From the NCBI GenBank assembly GCA_004297465.1, contig SCUB01000011.1:1-64000 (forward strand): 64,000 bases of DNA. Reading direction: 5' to 3'. Shown in pieces: positions 1-9,117 of the stretch. The stretch's first letter is position 1, and each line of letters begins with the position of its first letter. The notes below the pieces were generated by a model, which was not told where the DNA came from, made no database searches, and was given only the letters and a program-made list of their open reading frames with translations. A program made the position numbers and the translations under genes. Source of the stretch: Xanthobacteraceae bacterium (GTDB taxonomy: Bacteria > Pseudomonadota > Alphaproteobacteria > Rhizobiales > Xanthobacteraceae).

Positions 1-180
1 CCGCGCTATCGCGGCGGACCGATGTTCTATGCCGACAGCGTCGGGCTCAGGAAAATCCACGAGCGCATCCTCGAGTTCAGGAAGGAGCTCGATCCGCAGT
101 ACTGGACCCCGGCGCCGCTCCTCGAAAAGCTCGCCCTTTCGGGATCGAGCTTCGCCGAGTGGGACAGGTCACGCAGCTAA
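1..180 (+). CDS. 3-hydroxyacyl-CoA dehydrogenase / FadB-like protein, C-terminal end (partial)
   Basis: The reading frame is open from the first base of the window and stops with TAA at 178-180, so only the last 59 residues are visible. They contain a PRYRGGPMFYAD segment typical of the C-terminal helical domain of multifunctional fatty-oxidation proteins of the FadB/FadJ type, which oxidise 3-hydroxyacyl-CoA with NAD. The thiolase gene that follows 18 bp downstream on the same strand supports a beta-oxidation operon. The substrate class cannot be told from this fragment, and the catalytic domains lie outside the window. Confidence 0.75.
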   Translation, partial: PRYRGGPMFYADSVGLRKIHERILEFRKELDPQYWTPAPLLEKLALSGSSFAEWDRSRS

Positions 181-198
181 GAGCCGGAGCAAATCATC

Positions 199-1398
199 AT
201 GACGGGAGCTTTCATCCCCTACGGCGGCTATTGGTCGACGCCGTTCGTCAAATGGCAGGGCACGCTCGCGCACCTGCACAGCCTGCGGCTTGCCGCCCAT
301 GTCGGAAAAGCGGCGCTCGCCGCCAGGGGCATCGACGGCAGAGCGATCGATCACGCCATCCTCGGCACCACCAATCCGCAGAAGAGCAGCTTCTTCGGTC
401 TGCCGTGGGTGACCGCGATGATGGGGCTGGAGACTGTCGCGGGCCCCACCGTGCAGCAGGCCTGCGCCACCGGCACCCGCGCCATGCAGATGGCGGCACA
501 GGAACTGGCCGGCGGCACCGCATCCTGCTCGCTGCTGGTGTGCGCCGACCGCATGTCGAATGGCGCGGTGGTGTACTATCCCGATCACACCGCGCCGGGT
601 GGCGACGGCGTCACCGAGCGCTGGACGCTCGACAATTTCGCCCACGATCCGCATGCGAAAATCGCCATGCTCGATACCGCCGAGAACGTCGCGCGCAGGT
701 TCAATGTCAGCATGGCCGAACAGCATGACCTGGTGCTGATGCGCGACGCGCAATACCGCAAGGCGCTGGCCGACGACCGCGCGTTCCAGCGCCGCTACAT
801 GGTCGACGCGCCGGTGTTCGACGCCGGCTTCCGCAAGCAGACCGGCACCGTGGCGGCCGACGAGGGCATCTTCGCGACCACCGCCGAAGGGCTCGCCAAG
901 CTCAAGCCGGTCAAGCCCGACGGCACCGTGACCTTTGCGGCGCAAACCCATCCCGCCGATGGCAACGCCGGCATGATCGTCACCGGCCGCGAGCGTGCCC
1001 GCGAGATGTCCTCCAACAAGGGCATCGAGATCGAACTGCTTGGCTTCGGCATGGCGCGCACCGAGAAGGGCCACATGCCGATGGCGGTGGCCCCGGCGTG
1101 CCAGAACGCGCTCAAGGCGGCCGGGCTCGATCTGGCGAAAGTCGATGCGGTCAAGTCGCACAACCCGTTCGCGGTCAACGATCTCGCCTTCACCCGGGAG
1201 ACCGGCTATCCGCTGGACAAGATGAACAACTACGGCTGTTCGCTGATCTGGGGCCATCCGCAGGCGCCGACGGCATTGCGCAGCGTCATCGAGCTGATCG
1301 AGGACCTGGCCTTGCGCGGCGGCGGCGTCGGCATGTTCGGCGGCTGCGCCGCCGGCGATGTCGGCATGGCGGTGGTGCTGCGCGTCGGCGGCAAGTAA
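199..1398 (+). CDS. thiolase family protein (acetyl-CoA acyltransferase)
   Basis: This 399-residue cytoplasmic protein has the thiolase layout. The nucleophilic cysteine lies in QQACATGTRA near residue 92, the catalytic histidine in KSHNPFAVND near residue 320, and the C-terminal GGCAAGDVGMAVVLRV holds the second cysteine. Thiolases cleave 3-ketoacyl-CoA with CoA or condense two acyl-CoAs. The ATG at 199 follows the preceding dehydrogenase gene by 18 bp, so the pair probably forms the last steps of a beta-oxidation route. A strong terminator lies just downstream. The KSHNPFAVND and QQACATG variants suggest a divergent thiolase subfamily, so the chain length used is not predictable. Confidence 0.9.
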   Translation: MTGAFIPYGGYWSTPFVKWQGTLAHLHSLRLAAHVGKAALAARGIDGRAIDHAILGTTNPQKSSFFGLPWVTAMMGLETVAGPTVQQACATGTRAMQMAAQELAGGTASCSLLVCADRMSNGAVVYYPDHTAPGGDGVTERWTLDNFAHDPHAKIAMLDTAENVARRFNVSMAEQHDLVLMRDAQYRKALADDRAFQRRYMVDAPVFDAGFRKQTGTVAADEGIFATTAEGLAKLKPVKPDGTVTFAAQTHPADGNAGMIVTGRERAREMSSNKGIEIELLGFGMARTEKGHMPMAVAPACQNALKAAGLDLAKVDAVKSHNPFAVNDLAFTRETGYPLDKMNNYGCSLIWGHPQAPTALRSVIELIEDLALRGGGVGMFGGCAAGDVGMAVVLRVGGK

Positions 1399-1440
1399 GC
1401 GCCGGCCGCGGTTTTCTCGATTCTTGTCTCTCGATTCCTG

Positions 1441-1479
1441 CGTCCGCGAAACATCCCGGTTTCGCGGACGTTCTTTTTC
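1441..1479 (+). terminator. Rho-independent terminator after the thiolase gene
   Basis: A perfect 12-bp inverted repeat (1441-1452 and 1459-1470) with loop ATCCCG is followed by TTCTTTTTC. It lies 43 bp after the thiolase stop and only 14 bp before the convergent livF-like stop codon. Confidence 0.85.
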
Positions 1480-1492
1480 ATTCAGACCTCGA

Positions 1493-2806
1493 TCACATGC
1501 CGAGATAGGCCCGGCGCACCTCGTCGTTGGCGAGCAGCTCCTTGCCGGGGCCTTCGAGGGTGACGTAGCCGGTTTCCAGCACATAGGCGTGGTCGGCGAT
1601 GGAGAGCGCGGCGCGCGCGTTCTGCTCCACCAGGAGGATGGTGATGCCGTCCTCCTTGAGGGCGCGGATGGTGCGGAAGATCTCCTCGACGATGACGGGT
1701 GCAAGCCCCATGCTCGGCTCGTCGAGCAGCAGGATCCGCGGCCGGCCCATCAGCGCGCGGCCGAGCGCGAGCATCTGCTGCTGGCCGCCGGACAGCGTTC
1801 CCGCCGGGTGCGTGCGCCGCTCCTTGAGGATCGGGAACATCGCATAGACCTTTTCCAGATCGTCCTCGATGCCGGCGCTGCGCCGCGTGAACGCCCCCAT
1901 GCGCAGATTGTCCTCGATGCTCATGGGGCCGAACACCTGGCGGCCCTCCGGCACCTGGCAGATGCCGGCGCGCACGCGGTGATGCGATCGCCGGGCGGCG
2001 ATCGACTGGCCGCGCAGCAGGATGTCGCCGCCGCTGGCCGGCTGCACGCCCGAGATGCAGCGCAATAGCGTGGTCTTGCCGGCGCCGTTGGCGCCGACCA
2101 GCGCCACCAGCTGGCCCTCGGCGACCGCGATCGACACCCCGTGCAGCGCCTCGATGCGGCCGTAACGCGTCTTGAGGTCGCGCACCTCCAGCATCATGGC
2201 GGCCGGTGCGGCGCCGACGGCGGCGTCGCCGGCCGGCGGGCGCGCGGTATCGAGCGGCGGCAGCAGCGCCATGATGCGCTGGCGCAACAGCGCGATGTCG
2301 CCCTCGCCCTCGGTGCTGTCGAGCGGATCGATATGGGAGGCGAACGCGGCGTCGATCTCGCGCCAGTCGTCCTCGGTCAGGTGGGTGCGCGCCAGCTCGA
2401 AGAGCTCGGACTCCTCGCTGTGCATGTGCGCGCCGATCATGCCGTGGAAGGCGGCGATGATCTCCGAGAGCCGCGCCCGCCGCGTGGCGTCGTCGATGTC
2501 GGCGGCGGTGAGCGCCTCGCGCATGCGCACGAGATGGACGGGCGCCTTCTCGTGGTCGCGCATCAGCCTCTCGACCAGCGGCCGCGCCGCTCCGGCGCGC
2601 TGCAACAGCCGCGCGAACAGAAAGTTGTTTTCCTTGGGATGGTGGTAGCGCTCGGTGAAGCCCTCGAAATAGTCGATGATGTACTCGATCTTGCGAAAAT
2701 CGAGATCACTCGGGCTGTTGCCGAGGCGGTCGCCGAGACCGCGCAGCGCCTGCGCGACGCGGGTCATGTTGCGGTGTTCGTGCCGGATGATGGTGAGCGC
2801 TTGCAT
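1493..2806 (-). CDS. livF: hemerythrin-like domain fused to LivF-type ABC ATPase
   Basis: This 437-residue protein has two parts. Residues 1-185 form a helical hemerythrin/HHE-type domain with candidate metal ligands H9/H11, H55-H56 with E59, H85-E86, and H127/H129 with E131/E132. After a Pro/Ala-rich linker, residues 205-437 are a complete LivF ATPase: Walker A GANGAGKTT at 238, signature LSGGQQQ, and Walker B ILLLDEPSMGLAP. LivF energises high-affinity import of branched-chain amino acids or related carboxylates with LivG, LivH, LivM and LivK. A usual LivF is about 235 residues and would begin at Met204/205 here, so internal initiation could also give a normal ATPase. The gene follows livG by 3 bp. 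The role of the hemerythrin part (O2, NO or iron sensing) is inference. Confidence 0.88.
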   Translation of the reverse strand: MQALTIIRHEHRNMTRVAQALRGLGDRLGNSPSDLDFRKIEYIIDYFEGFTERYHHPKENNFLFARLLQRAGAARPLVERLMRDHEKAPVHLVRMREALTAADIDDATRRARLSEIIAAFHGMIGAHMHSEESELFELARTHLTEDDWREIDAAFASHIDPLDSTEGEGDIALLRQRIMALLPPLDTARPPAGDAAVGAAPAAMMLEVRDLKTRYGRIEALHGVSIAVAEGQLVALVGANGAGKTTLLRCISGVQPASGGDILLRGQSIAARRSHHRVRAGICQVPEGRQVFGPMSIEDNLRMGAFTRRSAGIEDDLEKVYAMFPILKERRTHPAGTLSGGQQQMLALGRALMGRPRILLLDEPSMGLAPVIVEEIFRTIRALKEDGITILLVEQNARAALSIADHAYVLETGYVTLEGPGKELLANDEVRRAYLGM

Positions 2807-2809
2807 GGA

Positions 2810-3574
<765 letters not shown>

Positions 3575-3575
3575 G

Positions 3576-4571
3576 TCAGGCGTCCTTCTTGCGCAGAAGG
3601 GCGGCAATGCTCGGCACGATGCCACGCGGCATGAAGATCATGGTGCCGACCAGGATGAAGCCGAAGATCACGGTTTCCCAACCCTCGACACGCGCCAGCG
3701 CCTGCGGCAGCAGGCTCAAGAGCGCGGCGCCGAATACCGAGCCATAGACCGAGGCCATGCCGCCGACCACCACCATGGTCATGAGCTCGATGGAATGCTG
3801 GAAGGCGGCGAGGTTCGGCGTGATGAAGCCCATGTAGAAGGCGGCAAGCCCGCCCATAGCCGCGGTCGTGCCGGCCGACACCACGAACACGCGGGTCTTG
3901 AACGCCGCGGTGTCGATGCCGACCACGCTGGCGGCGACCTCCGAGCCGTGCAGCGCCTGCAGCGCACGTCCCGCCGGCGAATCGACGAGGTTCTGCGCCA
4001 GTACGATCGACGCCACCAGCAGTCCGGCGAACATCCAGTACCAGCTTTGCTCGCCGGCCAGCCGCAGGCCGAACATCCGGAAGGTGTCGACCGACATGCC
4101 GTCGGGCCCGCCGGTCCATGCCGCCTCGTTGTTGAGGATGATGGAGATGATGATGCCGAGGCCGAGCGTCGCCATCGCCAGATAATGGCCCTTGAGCCGC
4201 AGGATGGCGCCGGCAACCAGCCAGGCCAGCGCCGCGGCCGCGAGTGTGGCGATGGCGAGCGACAGCAGCGGCGGCATGTTGTAGCGCGCCGTCAGGATGG
4301 CGGAGCCATAGGCGCCGATGCCGAAGAAGCCGGCATGGCCAAGGCTGATCTGCCCGGTGTAGCCGATCAGCAGGTTGAGCGCGATGGCGATCACCGCATT
4401 GATCATGATGCGGATGACGAGATCAAAATAGAAGGCGTTGGGCAGCACCAGCGGCAACAGCGCCAGCACGGCGATCAGGATGGCGATTGCCGTGAAGCGG
4501 CTCGACATCCAGCTCTTTGGAGCGGAGCCTTGCCGGGACGTGACGGCCGGTGGGGAGGTCATTGTGCTCAT
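3576..4571 (-). CDS. livM: LivM-type ABC transporter permease
   Basis: The protein is 331 residues of mostly hydrophobic sequence with about nine predicted membrane segments. It carries the LivM signature region LIGYTGQISLGHAGFFGIGAY near residue 70, which binds the ATPase subunits and forms the translocation path. The N-terminal 30 residues are polar and cytoplasmic. It is the second permease of the Liv importer, 10 bp downstream of livH and 1 bp upstream of livG. Confidence 0.93.
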   Translation of the reverse strand: MSTMTSPPAVTSRQGSAPKSWMSSRFTAIAILIAVLALLPLVLPNAFYFDLVIRIMINAVIAIALNLLIGYTGQISLGHAGFFGIGAYGSAILTARYNMPPLLSLAIATLAAAALAWLVAGAILRLKGHYLAMATLGLGIIISIILNNEAAWTGGPDGMSVDTFRMFGLRLAGEQSWYWMFAGLLVASIVLAQNLVDSPAGRALQALHGSEVAASVVGIDTAAFKTRVFVVSAGTTAAMGGLAAFYMGFITPNLAAFQHSIELMTMVVVGGMASVYGSVFGAALLSLLPQALARVEGWETVIFGFILVGTMIFMPRGIVPSIAALLRKKDA

Positions 4572-4581
4572 GATGGTCCGT

Positions 4582-5454
4582 TCACACCCGGTCGGTTTGT
4601 TTGGCGCCGAACACGCCCTGCGGCCGGAACGTCAGGATGAGGAGGATGAGGATGAAAGGCGCGGCGTCCTTGTAGGCGGAGGAGATGTAGCCGGCGGTCA
4701 TGGCCTCGAACAGGCCGAGGAACAGCCCGCCGACCACCGCGCCGAGGCCGTTGCCGAGGCCGCCAAGCGTCGCCGCGACGAAGCCCTTGAGGCCGAGCAT
4801 CAGGCCGGCGTCGTAGGAGGTGGTGGCGATCGGGGCGATCAGGATGCCGCCAATGGCGCCGATGGTGGCCGACAGAATGAAGCTGAGCAGCAGCACCGAG
4901 TTGGTGTTGACGCCGACCAGCTGCGCGGCGAGGCGGTTGTAGGATGCCGCCAGCATCGCCTTGCCGGTGCGGGTGCGGCCGAAGAAGAATCCCAGCACGA
5001 CGACGAGCAGCGTCGAGACACCGAGCACCCACAGGCTTTGCGGCAGGATGGTCGCGCCCAACACCGCCAGCGGCTTCTCGCCCGAGAAGGACGGCAGCGC
5101 ATGGTTGGCCTTGCCGAGGAACACCTCGACGAGGCCGCGCAGGATCATCGAGATGCCGATGGTGATGATGATGATGCTGACGATTTCGGCATCGCGCGCC
5201 GGCTCGATCATCAGCTTTTCGATGATCAGCCCGGTGAGCGCCACGATGCACACCGCGAGCACGATGGCGAGCGGCAGCGGAATGCCGGCGGCGGCCAGGA
5301 ACACCGCGGCCATGCCGCCGATCATCATGAACTCGCCTTGCGCGAAGTTGATGATGCCGCTGGCGTTGTAGATGATGGAAAAGCCAAGCGCCGCCAGTGC
5401 GTAGGTCGCGCCGACGGTGATGCCGGAAAACACGAATTGCAGAAATTGGGCCAC
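4582..5454 (-). CDS. livH: LivH-type ABC transporter permease
   Basis: The GTG at 5454 was taken as the start because it opens the canonical LivH beginning MAQFLQFVFSGITVG and has a purine-rich site just upstream; longer in-frame versions run into the binding-protein gene. The 290-residue product has the LivH hallmarks NASGIINFAQGEFMMIGGM and about eight membrane helices. It pairs with LivM in the inner membrane. A hairpin separates it from the upstream livK-like gene, which fits lower expression of the permease than of the binding protein. A degraded copy of its first ~27 codons lies at 6930-7014. Confidence 0.93.
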   Translation of the reverse strand: MAQFLQFVFSGITVGATYALAALGFSIIYNASGIINFAQGEFMMIGGMAAVFLAAAGIPLPLAIVLAVCIVALTGLIIEKLMIEPARDAEIVSIIIITIGISMILRGLVEVFLGKANHALPSFSGEKPLAVLGATILPQSLWVLGVSTLLVVVLGFFFGRTRTGKAMLAASYNRLAAQLVGVNTNSVLLLSFILSATIGAIGGILIAPIATTSYDAGLMLGLKGFVAATLGGLGNGLGAVVGGLFLGLFEAMTAGYISSAYKDAAPFILILLILTFRPQGVFGAKQTDRV

Positions 5455-5497
5455 GGTTCGGTTCTCTCGCTTGAAGATTACGACGGCATCGAAAGGA

Positions 5498-5528
5498 TCG
5501 CCGCAGTGCAGATCATACACTGCGGCGA
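5498..5528 (-). promoter_or_regulatory. intergenic hairpin between livK-like gene and livH
   Basis: A perfect 11-bp inverted repeat, TCGCCGCAGTG and CACTGCGGCGA, is separated by a 9-base loop. There is no T run on either side, so it looks like an mRNA stabiliser or attenuator within the operon rather than a full terminator. A near copy lies at the same place after the second livK-like gene. Confidence 0.65.
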
Positions 5529-5546
5529 TGGTTGCGTTCCGAGCGG

Positions 5547-6692
5547 TTACTCGGTCAGGGTCCAGTTGCCCTTCTTGATCTCGAGCAGCCGGAAGGCCGA
5601 GAGATCGAGCCCCAGGTGGTCGTTGGCGCTCATGTTGACGACGCCGGCGGTGCCGGCGAGGTTCTTGGTCTTCTCGATCTCGTCGCGCACCTTGGCCTTG
5701 TCGAACGAGCCGGCGCGCTTGACCGCCTCGACCCAGATCATCAGGCCGTCCAGCGCGCAGCCGCCGAAGGTGGACACGTCGGCCTTGTTGGCTTCGGTGT
5801 AGGACTTGATGTACTCGGTCACGACTTTCTTCTGCGGATCGTTGGCGGGCAGGTTGTCCGCGACGAGGAGCGCCGCGCAGGGCAGGCGCACGCCATTGGC
5901 GGCGTCGCCCGACAGCGCGATGAACTCCTTCGCGCACACGCCGGGGCCGTGATAGTTGGGCACCTTCATGCCGAGCTGGGCGTAGTTCTTGTTGACGATG
6001 GCCGGGCCCTGTCCGAGGCCGAACACCAGGATCGCCTGCACCGCGGGGTTGTTCTTCACCTTGGTGAGCTGCGGCGTCATGTCGGTGTCTTTGAGGGCGT
6101 AGGTCTCGTCCATGATGATCTCGATGCCGTATTTCGGCGCCGCGGCGATCGACTCCTTGCGGCCCGACTGGCCGAAACCGCTGCTTTCCGAGATCAGGGC
6201 GATCTTGGTCAGGCCGCGCTTCTTCATGTCGATGAAGATCTTCTCGGCGGCCATGCGGTCGGTGTGCGGGGTCTTGAACACCCACTTCTTGACCGGCTCG
6301 ATGATGACGACGGCGCCGGCCAGCGAGATGAAGGGCATTTCCGCCTTCTCGACCAGCGGGACCATCGACATGGTCGAGCCGGTGGTCGATCCGCCGATGA
6401 TGACATCGACCTTGTCGTCATCGATCAGGCGCTTGGTGAAGGCATTGGCCTTGGCGGCATCGGAGGCGTCATCGTAATTGATGAACTCGATCTTCTTGCC
6501 GAGCAGGCCGCCGGCCTTGTTGATGCGGTCGATGTAGAGCTGGAGCGTCTTGACCTCGGGGTCGCCGAGAAACGAGGCGGGGCCGGTGAGCGAGAGCACC
6601 GAGCCGATCTTGACGTTCTGCGCGTAGGCCGCGCCCGAGACGGCGGGCACTGCGATAACAGCGGCCGCCAGCAGCTTCCTCATATAGTCCAT
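5547..6692 (-). CDS. LivK-like periplasmic substrate-binding protein (copy 1)
   Basis: This is a 381-residue type I periplasmic binding protein with a Sec signal peptide (MDYMRKLLAAAVIAVPAVSG, cleavage after AYA). The mature part opens with VKIGSVLSLTGPASFLGDPE and includes DVIIGGSTTGSTMSMVPL. It would deliver a branched-chain amino acid, or an aromatic or aliphatic carboxylate, to LivHMGF encoded directly downstream. It is about 80% identical by eye to the neighbouring copy at 7106-8251, so the pair arose by tandem duplication. Copy 1 has a different local stretch (PNYHGPGVCAKEF instead of PHYESHGVGSKEY) in the ligand-lobe region and contains extra cysteines, so ligand preference may differ. 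Confidence 0.92.
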   Translation of the reverse strand: MDYMRKLLAAAVIAVPAVSGAAYAQNVKIGSVLSLTGPASFLGDPEVKTLQLYIDRINKAGGLLGKKIEFINYDDASDAAKANAFTKRLIDDDKVDVIIGGSTTGSTMSMVPLVEKAEMPFISLAGAVVIIEPVKKWVFKTPHTDRMAAEKIFIDMKKRGLTKIALISESSGFGQSGRKESIAAAPKYGIEIIMDETYALKDTDMTPQLTKVKNNPAVQAILVFGLGQGPAIVNKNYAQLGMKVPNYHGPGVCAKEFIALSGDAANGVRLPCAALLVADNLPANDPQKKVVTEYIKSYTEANKADVSTFGGCALDGLMIWVEAVKRAGSFDKAKVRDEIEKTKNLAGTAGVVNMSANDHLGLDLSAFRLLEIKKGNWTLTE

Positions 6693-6929
6693 TTGGTCTC
6701 TCTCCCTGTGAATAGGTTGGCGTTAGGCCTTCTTGGTCTTGGGTGGATCGATGGTGTCATCCACCTGTGGTTTCCGGGGTTATGACATTGGAGCGGGCAG
6801 GGCGCCGGCCACTGGGGCGCGCCGGAAATTCGAAGGGGGCGCGAACCTTCGCGCGGGGCTCGCCGCGGGCATCTGGTGATGCCGCAACAGGCGAGGGGCG
6901 TTCGCCGCCAGCCATGCGGCCGGCGATGC

Positions 6930-7014
6930 GGGAAACAGAAAAGCCAAGCGCGGCCGGGGCGCGGGCCGCGCCGACGGTGATGCCGGAAAACTCGAAGTGC
7001 GAAAGCTGCGCCAC
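6930..7014 (-). pseudogene. decayed livH 5' fragment
   Basis: Reading from the GTG at 7014, the frame gives MAQLSHFEFSGITVGAARAP then AALGFS, clearly the first ~27 codons of livH at 5454. After that the similarity fades into GC-rich sequence without LivH motifs. The DNA just upstream, including the hairpin, also matches the livK-livH junction. It is the leftover of a tandem duplication of livK plus the start of livH. The region from 6693 to 6929 holds nothing else I recognise. Confidence 0.85.
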
Positions 7015-7056
7015 GGTTCTGTTCTCTTAAAGCTTGCTGGAACGGCATCGAAGAGA

Positions 7057-7087
7057 ACGCCGCAGTGTCAAGGCTACACTGCGGCGT
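7057..7087 (-). promoter_or_regulatory. intergenic hairpin after second livK-like gene
   Basis: A perfect 12-bp inverted repeat (ACGCCGCAGTGT and ACACTGCGGCGT) encloses a 7-base loop. It is the counterpart of the hairpin at 5498-5528. Loop and stem bases differ in compensating ways, so pairing has been kept since the duplication. Confidence 0.65.
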
Positions 7088-7105
7088 CGGTTGCGTTTCG
7101 GGCGG

Positions 7106-8251
7106 TTATTCGGCCAGCGACCAGTTGCCCTTCTTGATCTCGAGCATGCGGAAGGCCGAGAGATCGAGGCCCATGTGGTCGGTGGCGCTCATGTTGACGA
7201 TGCCGCCCGTTCCCACATAGCCCTTGGTCTTTTCAATCTCGTCGCGCACCTTGGCCTTGTCGAACGAGCCGGCGCGCTTGACCGCATCGACCCAGATCAT
7301 CAGGCCGTCATAGGCGTGACCGCCGAAGGTGGACACGTCGGCCTTGTTGGCTTCGGTGTAGGACTTGATGTACTCGGTCACGACCTTCTTCTGCGGATCG
7401 TTGGCCGGCAGTTCGTTGGCCACCAGCAGGGCGGCGGAGGGCAGGCGCACGCCGTTGGATGCCTCGCCCGACAGCGCGATGTATTCCTTCGAGCCGACAC
7501 CGTGCGATTCATAGTGCGGCAGCTTAATTCCAAGCTGGACGATGTTCTTGGTGACGATCGCCGGTCCCTGGCCGAAGCCGAACACCAGCAGCGCCTTCGC
7601 GTCAGGGTTGTTCTTGATCTTGGTGAGCTGCGGCGTGACATCCGTGTCCTTCGGGCCGTAGGTCTCGTCCATGATGATCTCGATGCCGTATTTCGGCGCG
7701 GCGGCGAGCGATTCCTTGCGGCCCGACTGGCCGAAGCCGCTGTTTTCGGAGAGCAGCGCGATCTTGGTCTGCCCGCGCTTCTTCATGTCGACGAAGATTT
7801 TCTCGGCGGCCATGCGGTCGGTGTGCGGGGTCTTGAACACCCACTTCTTGACCGGCTGGACGACGATGACCGCGCCGGCCAGCGAGATGAACGGCACTTC
7901 CGCCTTCTCGACCAGCGGCACCATGGCCATGGTCGAGCCGGTGGTCGATCCGCCGATGATGACGTCGACCTTGTCGTCCTCGATCAGGCGCTTGGTGAAG
8001 GCGTTGGCCTTGGCGGCGTCGGTGCCGTCATCGTAATTGATGAGGTCGATTTTCTTGCCCAGCAGCCCGCCCGCTTTGTTGATGCGGTCGATGTAGAGCT
8101 GAAGCGTCTTGATTTCGGGATCGCCGAGAAACGCGCCAGGACCGGTGATCGAGAGCACCGAGCCGACCTTGACAGTTTGCGCGTAGGCCGCGCCCGAGAC
8201 GGCGGGCACTGCGATAACCGCGGCCGCCAGCAGCTTTTTCATGTAGTTCAT
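7106..8251 (-). CDS. LivK-like periplasmic substrate-binding protein (copy 2)
   Basis: This 381-residue paralogue of the 5547-6692 protein has the same signal peptide type (MNYMKKLLAAAVIAVPAVSG, cleavage after AYA) and the same type I binding-protein fold (SITGPGAFLGDPE, DVIIGGSTTGSTMAMVPL). It is the promoter-proximal gene of the liv operon and so is expected to be the most highly expressed. The gene keeps the GYVGTGGIVNMSATDHMGL region that also occurs in the third paralogue at 41145-42308. The ligand is unknown. The aromatic-acid context of the third copy makes an aromatic carboxylate as plausible as leucine. Confidence 0.92.
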   Translation of the reverse strand: MNYMKKLLAAAVIAVPAVSGAAYAQTVKVGSVLSITGPGAFLGDPEIKTLQLYIDRINKAGGLLGKKIDLINYDDGTDAAKANAFTKRLIEDDKVDVIIGGSTTGSTMAMVPLVEKAEVPFISLAGAVIVVQPVKKWVFKTPHTDRMAAEKIFVDMKKRGQTKIALLSENSGFGQSGRKESLAAAPKYGIEIIMDETYGPKDTDVTPQLTKIKNNPDAKALLVFGFGQGPAIVTKNIVQLGIKLPHYESHGVGSKEYIALSGEASNGVRLPSAALLVANELPANDPQKKVVTEYIKSYTEANKADVSTFGGHAYDGLMIWVDAVKRAGSFDKAKVRDEIEKTKGYVGTGGIVNMSATDHMGLDLSAFRMLEIKKGNWSLAE

Positions 8252-9117
8252 GCGTCTGTCTCCCTGTGGGTTGAGGTGGAGTTATGCCTTATTCGTGGTT
8301 GGACGGATCGAGATGGTATCCGTCGGCACTGTCGGTTGAATGACGCCGGCTGATCGCCCGGTCTTGAGCTGATTGGACTTTTAGGCAAGGGCCCCTGGTC
8401 GCAGCCTGTGATCGTGCGTCGTGCGATCGTCAGGGCATGAACATCATTATAACAATGACGCAGATGAAATTGCGATGCGGTCATTTGATGCGATGCAGCA
8501 AAGCCATCGCTCGCGAAACCAGGCGACCCCCTGGCTCCGTCCCGTCCTTGTCTCTCCCCTTATCTTCTTTCTTTTCTGGGCGGCAGTTAAAAGAACGTCC
8601 GACAATCAGTCAAATAAAAGATTGATATTCTTTTCATAAATAGAACACAGAACAAGTAGACTAATGCGCGGGCGGTGCAAATCAGGGGCGGGCCCCGCGC
8701 CAGACAAGTCCCCGCGGTCCGTCGCGCGTTTGCAGATCCCGCAGGCTGCCGCCAGCCCATGGGCGGCGGGTATTGACGGGGCGGGCGGGGCTCCCGCGGA
8801 AAAAGGCGGGCCCCATCGAGGCCGATTCTGCAGCGGCCATGCCGGCCGGCGAACCTCGCGGCGGCGCCAGGCTGACTGGTCCCGGCTTTATTTAAGCTGA
8901 TAATAAATAAAGATAATTATCATGTGGCCACGGTCCCGGCCACCAGGTGAGGCCGCCTCTGCATCCGAGGCTGGTACCCTTTTACTGTCCCTTAGACTTT
9001 TATTCGTAGTGTTTTCGGAGGGCTTCCACCGTTCACCGCTGACCGGCGGCTCCTTGCCGTCCGCCGGCGCGCGACCAAGAACATGGCATCGAACGTTCGG
9101 GTAGAGGAAATTTGTCA
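8252..9117. other. long non-coding interval (liv operon / chemoreceptor promoters)
   Basis: No convincing gene is seen in these 866 bp. A TATAAT-like box on the minus strand at 8446-8451 could serve the liv operon, though its -35 is poor. The stretch 8890-8925 is very AT-rich, with an overlapping small palindrome GATAATTATC, and could carry the chemoreceptor promoter. The part from 8660 to 8880 is GC-rich and featureless to me. Confidence 0.4.

Noticed and set aside
87-92. GAGCTC sites counted as evidence for SacI-type specificity of the island
   Set aside because: Such sites occur both inside and outside the island, and a methylated host need not avoid them. The count in one window is not informative.
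169-1704. A 511-codon open frame on the minus strand opposite the thiolase gene
   Set aside because: It is antisense to a gene with clear thiolase motifs, has the Arg/His/Gly-rich composition of shadow frames in GC-rich DNA, and no family features.
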